The notes beneath the pieces were generated by a model. The model was given only the letters and a program-made list of their open reading frames with translations, had not been told where the DNA came from and searched no databases. A stretch of DNA of 13,052 nt from Anaerolineae bacterium (lineage in GTDB: Bacteria; Chloroflexota; Anaerolineae; Promineifilales; Promineifilaceae), in NCBI GenBank assembly GCA_028284105.1, contig JANQSK010000168.1, positions 1 to 13,052 of the forward strand, read 5' to 3'. A program made the translations under genes and the position numbers. Below, one piece after another: positions 7,509 through 13,052 of this stretch. How positions within the stretch are numbered: position 1 is the stretch's first letter; each line of letters begins with the position of its first letter.

Positions 7509-7525
7509 TCAATTACTAAACATTT

Positions 7526-8158
7526 ATGAACACTGTAAAACATCAACGAGCTTTACGGCCGTATCAAACACTCATTTGGATCATCCTAGTAGCCACACTA
7601 TTTGCAGGATGCCGCCGCATTGATCCTTTTGTAACACCAACAGCACGTCCACCGTTACCTACTGTTGAAGCAGGCGTAACGCCAACGGCGACAAGGTTGC
7701 AACAATATACCAATGAGGTTGCATTCGAGATTCTTTATCCCGTAGATTGGCAAAATGTCATTGTTCGGCAAGGCATTATCATCTTTGGCACGCCTGGTGC
7801 AGTCAACTTAACCTCTGCATCCGTTGAGCCGTCAATGCTCGTATTCCGCCAATTGCCAGATGAACGGTTTTCACTTGAAGAAGAGTTTGCCCGCTTTATG
7901 GAAGTAGGACCTTTGGGGTCAAATTTCGAGCTTTTAGGTGAACAAACCACAACAGAATTAGATGGTCGTGAAGGGATTCGGGTCATGGTTCAGCGGGCTG
8001 AACAAGAAGAGCTCGATGCAGCGCGATCCGTCATTGTAGCATTAAGAGCGGATAATGGGTTTAACTACTATTTTGTAGCAACAGCTCCTGAAATCGAGTT
8101 TGACTTATGGCTCCCTACATTTGAATTGATGTTTTTAAGTATCACAATAAACGAATAA
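7526..8158 (+). CDS. Small lipoprotein with PsbP/DUF1795-like fold, embedded in the importer operon
   Basis: The 210-residue protein has a signal peptide and lipobox LFAGC (Cys29), so it should be a lipid-anchored extracytoplasmic protein. A Pro/Thr-rich linker (residues about 35-60) is followed by a domain of ~150 residues. That domain begins FEILYPVDWQ and contains GTPGAVNLTSAS, ELDGREGIRVMV and YYFVATAPEIEFD, the pattern of PsbP-like or DUF1795-like lipoproteins; this is a fold-level resemblance, not a firm family call. Its place between the permease pair and the ATPase pair suggests an accessory role with the importer, which is inference. No Shine-Dalgarno precedes the ATG, and an in-frame stop lies 9 bases upstream, so no longer start exists. 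The following ATPase begins 4 bases after its stop. Confidence 0.8.
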   Translation: MNTVKHQRALRPYQTLIWIILVATLFAGCRRIDPFVTPTARPPLPTVEAGVTPTATRLQQYTNEVAFEILYPVDWQNVIVRQGIIIFGTPGAVNLTSASVEPSMLVFRQLPDERFSLEEEFARFMEVGPLGSNFELLGEQTTTELDGREGIRVMVQRAEQEELDAARSVIVALRADNGFNYYFVATAPEIEFDLWLPTFELMFLSITINE

Positions 8159-8162
8159 GCAC

Positions 8163-9152
8163 ATGAAAAAATTACTAGAAGTTAAAGGAATAAAAACTCA
8201 ATTCCTCACCGAAGCTGGCGTTGTCCAAGCGGTAGATGGGGTTGATTTTCACGTCAAGCCAGGAGAGGTATTGGGAATCGTAGGGGAGTCTGGCTGTGGT
8301 AAAAGCGTCACGGTGCTTTCTATCATGCAGTTGGTTGCTGAGCCGGGTGAGGTTGTTGAAGGTGAGGTTTTGTTTAACGGCCGTAATCTCCTCAGCCTTC
8401 CTGAACGAGAACTCATGGACATACGCGGTAATAATATTTCAATGATCTTCCAACAGCCACAAAGCTGTCTCAACCCAGTCTTTCGGGTGGGGGATCAAAT
8501 CGTTGAAGTATTACGGCATCATCAAGGTATGAGCCAAGATCAAGCCAAAATCCGCACTATCGAATTATTTGAAACCGTTGGAATCCCCTCTCCAGAAACT
8601 CGATTCATGTCCTACCCCCATGAGTTTTCTGGAGGAATGGCACAACGCGTTATGATCGCGATGGCTGTCGCGTGTTCGCCAGACCTGCTTATCGCTGATG
8701 AACCAACAACAGCTCTCGATGTGACCATTCAGGCCCAAATCCTCGATTTGATGAATGACCTCAAAGAAAAACTCGAAACATCCATTATCCTGATTACACA
8801 TGATTTAGGGGTCGTAGCAGAAATGTGTGATCGCGTGATGGTAATGTACGCGGGTCGAGTTGTAGAAGAAGCTGACGTATATGAGTTGTTTGATAATCCC
8901 AAACATCCCTACACGCAAGACCTACTTGGTGCAACCCCAGAATTAGGGATGGCTGACAAAGAGCTAGTAACTATTCCTGGATCCGTACCCAACCTTATTC
9001 ATTTGCCACAAGGGTGTAAATTTGCCCCTCGCTGTCGTGAAGTGATGGACATTTGTACTCAAAAAGAGCCATCTCTACTTGAAAGTGAAAACGAAGGGCA
9101 TACCGTTCGCTGTTGGTTATTTGAACAGCATGAAGAAAAGGGGAGTGAATAA
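8163..9152 (+). CDS. ABC transporter ATP-binding protein, DppD/OppD type
   Basis: This 329-residue cytoplasmic ATPase has Walker A GESGCGKS (residues 41-48), a Q-loop near FQQPQSCLNP, the signature FSGGMAQR (S156), Walker B IADEP (D179, E180) and the switch histidine in LITHDLGVV. The C-terminal oligopeptide-transporter extension (PYTQDLLGATPEL onward) carries four cysteines, C285, C291, C298 and C317. In DppD/OppD-family proteins these are in the position of the reported iron-sulfur-binding motif. It should form a heterodimer with the next gene product. It starts 4 bases after the lipoprotein stop with no strong Shine-Dalgarno, and its TAA overlaps the next ATG by one base, so coupling is likely on both sides. 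Confidence 0.95.
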   Translation: MKKLLEVKGIKTQFLTEAGVVQAVDGVDFHVKPGEVLGIVGESGCGKSVTVLSIMQLVAEPGEVVEGEVLFNGRNLLSLPERELMDIRGNNISMIFQQPQSCLNPVFRVGDQIVEVLRHHQGMSQDQAKIRTIELFETVGIPSPETRFMSYPHEFSGGMAQRVMIAMAVACSPDLLIADEPTTALDVTIQAQILDLMNDLKEKLETSIILITHDLGVVAEMCDRVMVMYAGRVVEEADVYELFDNPKHPYTQDLLGATPELGMADKELVTIPGSVPNLIHLPQGCKFAPRCREVMDICTQKEPSLLESENEGHTVRCWLFEQHEEKGSE

Positions 9153-10192
9153 TGGCTGAGAAAAAAGTGTTGCTCGATGTAAAAAATTTAGTGAAATATT
9201 ACCCTGTACGGGCGGGTATTCTTCAGCGAGTCGTAGCACAAGTTAAAGCAGTAGATGATATCAGCTTCCATATCTACGAAGGGGAATCGTTTGGCTTGGT
9301 GGGTGAATCTGGCTGTGGTAAATCAACAGCGGGTCAAACCCTTTTACGTCTTGTTCCGCACACAGGGGGTGAGGTGCATTTTAACGGGGAAAACATCTTT
9401 GATCTCGAGCGAAGCGACATGAAAGAAATGCGCCGGCAAATGCAGATCATTTTCCAGGACCCATTTGCATCACTTAATCCTCGAATGACCATTGGCGAAA
9501 GCATCGGTGAAGGGCTGCGGGTACACACCAACCAAACCCCACAACAACGCTTAGACTTTGCTATTCAAATGCTTGAACGTGTCGGACTTCGCGCTGATCA
9601 CACGGCCCGTTATCCCCATGAATTTTCTGGTGGACAGAGGCAACGTATCGGAATTGCCCGAGCATTGGCTGTCAATCCTAAGTTTATTGTCTGTGATGAA
9701 CCCGTTTCAGCGTTGGACGTGTCGATCCAAGCCCAAGTTTTAAAAATCTTGAAAGAGCTTCAAAGTGATTTCCAACTCACCTATTTGTTCATCGCGCACA
9801 ATCTAAGCGTGGTCGAACATTTCTGTGACCGGATTGCGGTCATGTATTTGGGGAAGATTGTTGAAATGTCGACACGAGAAGAGTTGTTCAGTAACCCTTT
9901 GCACCCCTACACACAAGCATTGATGTCAACGATTCCGGTTCCAAATCCTCGCAAGAAGAAAAAGCGGATCATTTTAAAAGGGGATGTACCAAGTCCACTT
10001 AATCCACCTACGGGTTGCCGATTCCATACGCGCTGCCCCATTGCCTTTGATAAATGTCGTGTTGAAGAACCTCCATTCAAGGATTATGGGGATGGCCATT
10101 TCTCGGCATGTTGGCACATCGAAGATGGCGGAGAAGGCGCAAGCAAGCTCACACCAGAACGCATTGCTGAAGTTCAAAGTGGGAATATTTAA
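9152..10192 (+). CDS. ABC transporter ATP-binding protein, DppF/OppF type
   Basis: A 346-residue ATPase and partner of the DppD-type subunit. Walker A is GESGCGKST (residues 51-59), the Q-loop is FQDPFASLNPRM, the signature is FSGGQRQR (S159), Walker B is CDEP (D182, E183), and the switch histidine is in FIAHNLSVVEH. The C-terminal extension again has four spaced cysteines (C289, C295, C302, C320). The start overlaps the preceding stop by one base (TAATG). It is the last gene of the importer operon, with a strong terminator 40 bases downstream. Confidence 0.95.
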   Translation: MAEKKVLLDVKNLVKYYPVRAGILQRVVAQVKAVDDISFHIYEGESFGLVGESGCGKSTAGQTLLRLVPHTGGEVHFNGENIFDLERSDMKEMRRQMQIIFQDPFASLNPRMTIGESIGEGLRVHTNQTPQQRLDFAIQMLERVGLRADHTARYPHEFSGGQRQRIGIARALAVNPKFIVCDEPVSALDVSIQAQVLKILKELQSDFQLTYLFIAHNLSVVEHFCDRIAVMYLGKIVEMSTREELFSNPLHPYTQALMSTIPVPNPRKKKKRIILKGDVPSPLNPPTGCRFHTRCPIAFDKCRVEEPPFKDYGDGHFSACWHIEDGGEGASKLTPERIAEVQSGNI

Positions 10193-10231
10193 TTAATTAT
10201 TCTCAATAACACCAATTCGTACTTACAATTT

Positions 10232-10265
10232 AAGCCACCAAGGAATTCACCCTTGGTGGCTTTTT
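10232..10265 (+). terminator. Intrinsic terminator ending the ABC importer operon
   Basis: AAGCCACCAAGG (10232-10243) pairs perfectly with CCTTGGTGGCTT (10251-10262) around a 7-base loop. The T-run 10261-10265 gives a classic Rho-independent terminator. Confidence 0.9.
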
Positions 10266-10286
10266 GTTGAATTTTGGTTAATTTCA

Positions 10287-10315
10287 TTGAGATGCGACTT
10301 TGTATCCGCTATACT
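10287..10315 (+). promoter_or_regulatory. Sigma-70 type promoter of the NYN-LOTUS gene
   Basis: TTGAGA (10287-10292) and TATACT (10310-10315) are 17 bases apart, each one base off consensus. It lies just after the importer terminator. The predicted start near 10322 gives a leader of about 126 bases. Confidence 0.7.
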
Positions 10316-10331
10316 TATGCGAAGCGTTTAA

Positions 10332-10413
10332 AAGTCACAATGTGTAATGATTCTAAAAAAGTAAAATTTTTGGGAAATGTGGCAAACAAATTGCCCTACA
10401 CTCGGTGTGACTT
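10332..10413 (+). promoter_or_regulatory. Predicted folded 5' leader of the NYN-LOTUS mRNA
   Basis: AAGTCACA (10332-10339) is exactly complementary to TGTGACTT (10406-10413). Inside it, GGCAA (10381-10385) and TTGCC (10391-10395) form a hairpin with loop ACAAA. ACAC/GTGT (10398-10401 with 10405-10408) overlaps the outer 3' arm and could compete with it. Because the encoded protein is predicted to bind RNA, autoregulation is conceivable; the sequence alone does not show it. Confidence 0.35.
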
Positions 10414-10447
10414 AAATATACGCTGATTATTTTTATAGGAGTATTTA

Positions 10448-11743
10448 ATGACAACAACTCAAGAAGACCAAATAGCTGTCTTCATTGATTATGAGAACGT
10501 CGCCCTTAGCTTTAGGGGACGTTATAACGATGATATTGATTGGACGCGGGTAATGGAACCTGCTATTGATTTGGGGCGCATCGCTATCCGGCGCTCTTAT
10601 GCAGACTGGGGTGCTTTCCGGAACGGACAACGTGAAATGCTTGGTTTAGGCATTGATTTGATTCACGTCCCTTCAAAACGAGGCAAGAATGCTGCTGATA
10701 TTCGCATCGTCATCGATGTAATGGAAATGATGATTTCAAGCTCACATATTACCCATGTCTTGCTTGTATCAGGGGATGGTGATTTTACAGAGCTTGTCCA
10801 TCGACTTCGCGCCAATGGCAAGGTCGTTGTTGGCATGGGAGTAAGTGGCGCCAGTGCAGAATATTTAATTAATGCTTGTGACCAATTCATTTTCTATGAC
10901 AAGCTTGTTGACGCGGAAGTCGAGAAAAAAGAGGATGATGACAACGAAACGGCCGTTGGCTTTGATATTACAGAAGCCCGCCAGTTGCTTCGTAGAGCCT
11001 TAAAACGCTATGAAGGTGAGTGGGTTAGCGCAGGCAAGATTAAAAGCGTTATGCGCGGTATGAACCCTGCCTTTAGTGAACGGAACTATAATTTCAGCAG
11101 TTTTAAAGCATTCTTGCTAGCCCAAAATGATATCGCTCAAACAAATACGGCCGATGGCGGGCATTTTGAAGTACAGATGATAGCCAATAACAATGGCAGT
11201 TCTTCCAACTCAAAAGGCAATAAAAAGTTATCTCCAGAAGCCCAGCTTGATAGATATTTGCAGATATTAAGCAAGCAAAAAATCAGAATGTCGCCAAGCG
11301 AAACAAGACCACAAATCATCTTGCGCTTCTTCCATATTGTCCAAACTACCCCGGGGAAAACGCTCAACGAATACAAAGATGAATTGCATAGCTACTTCGA
11401 AGAGACAGCGCCCCACGTCAAATATCAGGATGTGCATGAAGCAGTGCATCAACTGTTTCACACCTTTAGTCTAGAATTTGATATGGAAGGTGAAGAATAT
11501 GCCGATGATGTTCGTCTCTGGGATAGAAAGGTATCCCTTGCTGAAGGAATAAAACGTCCCCCTGACCTACTCGACAATTGTGATCGTGGGTTATTGCGTC
11601 GAATTCGCAAGCGCCTAGGAAACAAGAAGAACAATCGTGAGGTTGCTGCTCGTTTATTATACGGCAGCGTGCGCGGCCAAAAGATGTTAGACCACATCAA
11701 AGAACTGATTGAAGAAATAGAGAAAGAGAAAGAAACAGCTTGA
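10448..11743 (+). CDS. NYN-domain (PIN-like) protein with LOTUS/OST-HTH domain
   Basis: The 431-residue cytoplasmic protein begins with a NYN domain (residues 8-150). This PIN-like nuclease fold has acidic residues D14 (FIDYEN), D84 and D90 (NAADIRIVIDVME), D110 and D112 (SGDGDFTEL), so the metal-binding centre looks intact. Residues about 172-247 match a LOTUS/OST-HTH domain, a winged-helix RNA-binding module. A low-complexity Asn/Ser/Lys linker (250-270) leads to a helical C-terminal region of ~160 residues that I do not recognise, ending in a Lys/Glu-rich helix. RNA binding or cleavage is the likely role; targets are unknown. AGGAG at 10437-10441 with a 6-base spacer supports the start. 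It is probably a single-gene unit with its own promoter, and its 3' end carries the promoter of the next gene. Confidence 0.9.
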   Translation: MTTTQEDQIAVFIDYENVALSFRGRYNDDIDWTRVMEPAIDLGRIAIRRSYADWGAFRNGQREMLGLGIDLIHVPSKRGKNAADIRIVIDVMEMMISSSHITHVLLVSGDGDFTELVHRLRANGKVVVGMGVSGASAEYLINACDQFIFYDKLVDAEVEKKEDDDNETAVGFDITEARQLLRRALKRYEGEWVSAGKIKSVMRGMNPAFSERNYNFSSFKAFLLAQNDIAQTNTADGGHFEVQMIANNNGSSSNSKGNKKLSPEAQLDRYLQILSKQKIRMSPSETRPQIILRFFHIVQTTPGKTLNEYKDELHSYFEETAPHVKYQDVHEAVHQLFHTFSLEFDMEGEEYADDVRLWDRKVSLAEGIKRPPDLLDNCDRGLLRRIRKRLGNKKNNREVAARLLYGSVRGQKMLDHIKELIEEIEKEKETA

Positions 11744-11768
11744 CATTTTCGCCCAAATGTTCTACGAT
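11740..11768 (+). promoter_or_regulatory. Strong sigma-70 type promoter overlapping the NYN-LOTUS stop codon
   Basis: A consensus TTGACA (11740-11745), whose TGA is the stop codon of the preceding gene, lies 17 bases from TACGAT (11763-11768). Transcription would start near 11775 and drive the recombinase-like gene. Confidence 0.7.
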
Positions 11769-11775
11769 TCCTACA

Positions 11776-11795
11776 CGAAGATTCGTCTTCGATTT
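11776..11795 (+). terminator. UUCG-capped hairpin with short T-run
   Basis: CGAAGA (11776-11781) and TCTTCG (11786-11791) enclose TTCG, a very stable tetraloop, followed by ATTTT. It can end the NYN-LOTUS transcript. If the promoter at 11740 is used, it would instead sit at the extreme 5' end of the next mRNA. Confidence 0.5.
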
Positions 11796-11907
11796 TAACG
11801 CTTTGAGTTCAGGAAATGAATGGATTAAAGCTATGTTTATTTCAAATTCTTTTTTCCAGCCACCACTGATACTCAATGTATTTCAGGAAATTTAGTAAGG
11901 AGTTTTC

Positions 11908-12831
11908 ATGAGTGAAAACGGAAATGCAACCCTTATCTCAGCAAATGATTCTATTCAAAAGGTTTTAGAACATTTTCAAATTCATATGCGAGATGAAGGG
12001 TTTGCCATTAATACAAGTAAGGCATTTGCTAGTGATGTACGCTTACTTGGTCAATATTTAGGCATAGACACGGCCGTTAATAAAATTGGCACCAAAGATT
12101 TAAACGACTTTTTAGAGTGGCTTTTAAATGAACGTGGTGTACCTTGTAGCCCAAAATCATATGCACGGCGCGTAACAACATTGAAGGTCTTTTTTGGATG
12201 GCTCCATAAAATTGGCGTTTTGGCCAATAATCCTGCAGATGCTGTTATTCAACGTAGCGTAAAAAGTCCATTGCCGGTTCCCCCCGCAGAAGATGACATC
12301 GCCCGTGCTTTAGTCGTAAGTCAACAAATGCGCGAAGGTGAAGGGTTAAAAAAACCGGATGCCCGACCGCACATGCTGCTGACACTGCTGTTGCAAACTG
12401 GTATCAAGAAAAATGAAGCGATGTCATTAGAGCCGGACCATGTGGATCGAAGCAACGCTGACCAACCGATGCTTTTTATTCGGTATGCAAATCCTCGTTT
12501 ACGCTACAAAGAGCGCAAGCTTTACATCAATAATGAATGGCTAGAGGTTCTAGACGAATATTTAGACCAATATCAACCAAAAGACACGATTTTCACCTGC
12601 ACTGCTCGTAATTTGGAATACATCTTGCGAGACATTGGAGAAGCGGCAAGGTTGAACAAAGGGCTTTTATCCTTTGAGAATCTTCGATGGGCATCTGCGC
12701 TTCGCGATTGGAGAGCAAAAGAGGAACCAGACGATATTCGTCAAAAGCTTGGCTTATCAAAGATCACCTGGCGCGAAACGAAGTCTAAGCTCGAGCAACT
12801 AACTAAAGACGCAGACACGGTTGCCGAATAA
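11908..12831 (+). CDS. Tyrosine-recombinase-fold protein lacking most catalytic residues (pseudo-recombinase)
   Basis: A 307-residue protein with the XerC/D layout. Residues ~15-125 are a SAM-like core-binding domain (HFQIHMRDEGFAINTSKAF and RVTTLKVFFGWLHKIGVLANNPAD); residues ~140-295 are the catalytic-domain fold. Aligned by eye, the first catalytic Arg is Lys167 (TGIKKNEAMSL where TGLRxSEL is usual), a KER segment remains at 201-203, the box II His is Glu257, the second Arg is kept (R260), the LGH His is Leu283, and the nucleophilic Tyr is replaced (about Lys292); no Tyr follows LGL. The frame is intact, so these are substitutions, not a frameshift. It probably binds DNA without recombining it. 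AAGGAG with a 5-base spacer fixes the start. No att sites, tRNA or cargo genes point to a mobile element. Confidence 0.82.
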   Translation: MSENGNATLISANDSIQKVLEHFQIHMRDEGFAINTSKAFASDVRLLGQYLGIDTAVNKIGTKDLNDFLEWLLNERGVPCSPKSYARRVTTLKVFFGWLHKIGVLANNPADAVIQRSVKSPLPVPPAEDDIARALVVSQQMREGEGLKKPDARPHMLLTLLLQTGIKKNEAMSLEPDHVDRSNADQPMLFIRYANPRLRYKERKLYINNEWLEVLDEYLDQYQPKDTIFTCTARNLEYILRDIGEAARLNKGLLSFENLRWASALRDWRAKEEPDDIRQKLGLSKITWRETKSKLEQLTKDADTVAE

Positions 12832-12875
12832 GCATCTATAATATTTCAAAATTTGTGGTCATAGGCCATAAAAAT

Positions 12876-12909
12876 AAAAAGGGTATTTGTTGAAACAAAT
12901 ACCCTTTTT
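12876..12909. terminator. Perfect 16-bp bidirectional terminator
   Basis: AAAAAGGGTATTTGTT (12876-12891) and AACAAATACCCTTTTT (12894-12909) are exact complements around GA. The A-tract on one side and T-tract on the other serve both strands, fitting the convergent genes on either side. Confidence 0.9.
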
Positions 12910-12938
12910 GTGTTTAAGTTAAACTTTTAAAAATTTGT

Positions 12939-13052
12939 CTAATTCATTGAAAAAGCACCCATATCTTCATTGGGCTTCATCTTGAGAAGGCTTACTTCTT
13001 TGCGATAAACACTCAAAAGATAATCAACAATTTTCTCCAGCTTGTTACTTTC
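12939..13052 (-). CDS. 3' end of an unidentified minus-strand gene
   Basis: The minus strand is open from the window edge to TAG at 12941-12939, giving the last 37 residues (amphipathic, Lys/Glu/Leu-rich in KLEKIVDYLLSVYRKEV, ending MGAFSMN). The stop lies 30 bases before the bidirectional terminator, as expected for a real gene end. The fragment is too short to assign a family; coding status rests on the open frame and terminator position. Confidence 0.5.
   Translation of the reverse strand, partial: ESNKLEKIVDYLLSVYRKEVSLLKMKPNEDMGAFSMN

Larger units (their letters stand above)
262..12077. repeat. Thirteen copies of the interspersed palindrome ACGGCCGT
   Basis: Exact copies start at 262, 1120, 1241, 1554, 2235, 2317, 2614, 3074, 6021, 7555, 8377, 10949 and 12070. 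Six are extended to AACGGCCGTT (261, 1119, 1240, 2316, 2613, 10948). Near matches lie at 726, 1984, 6336 and 11147. About 0.2 copies would be expected by chance in 13 kb at even base composition, and the window is AT-rich. All copies are inside genes, in three frames: Thr-Ala-Val (6), Asn-Gly-Arg (4) and Arg-Pro (3). None lies in the heavily biased binding-protein gene or in an intergenic gap. Confidence 0.85.

Noticed and set aside
11808..11890. Twofold TTCAGGAAAT direct repeat in the gap before the recombinase-like gene
   Set aside because: Only two 10-base copies in AT-rich DNA, with no further structure; not enough to call a binding site.
11908..12831. Integrase marking a mobile element
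   Set aside because: Key catalytic residues are missing, no tRNA, att repeats or cargo genes flank it, and base composition matches the surroundings.
12661..12831. Frameshift explaining the missing recombinase tyrosine
   Set aside because: The LGLSKIT segment aligns in frame with LGHSSIxTT and the frame stays open to a normal stop, so substitution is the simpler reading.

Overview
The window looks like chromosomal DNA of a moderately low-GC member of the Chloroflexota (Anaerolineae/Caldilineae-like). This is an inference from gene style: a peptide-type solute-binding lipoprotein with a long valine/glutamate tether, an HPr-kinase-like module fused to a glycosyltransferase, and NYN-LOTUS proteins are all common there. 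No rRNA or marker gene confirms it. No tRNA, rRNA, CRISPR array, insertion sequence or phage gene was seen.

Left end (1-3161, minus strand): a two-gene envelope unit. A polytopic protein with a GT2 glycosyltransferase domain, a GtrA-like membrane domain and a degenerate HPr-kinase-like P-loop domain is followed after 3 bases by an AlkP-superfamily phosphodiesterase that runs off the window.

Centre (3209-10265, plus strand): a complete peptide/nickel-type ABC importer. A strong promoter, a roughly 285-base leader with an internal terminator hairpin, the binding lipoprotein, two perfect hairpins, two permeases (DppB and DppC type), a small lipoprotein and two ATPases (DppD and DppF type) are closed by an intrinsic terminator. 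The binding protein would capture substrate outside the membrane, the permeases form the channel and the two ATPases drive import. The hairpins would let the binding protein be made in excess of the membrane parts.

Right end (10287-13052): a NYN-LOTUS RNA-binding/nuclease-like protein has its own promoter and structured leader. Next comes a tyrosine-recombinase-fold protein that has lost most catalytic residues, including the tyrosine. A 16-bp bidirectional terminator separates it from the 3' end of an unidentified minus-strand gene.

Across the window the 8-base palindrome ACGGCCGT occurs 13 times, always inside genes and in all three reading frames, which suggests a genome-wide iterated palindrome similar in style to cyanobacterial HIP1.
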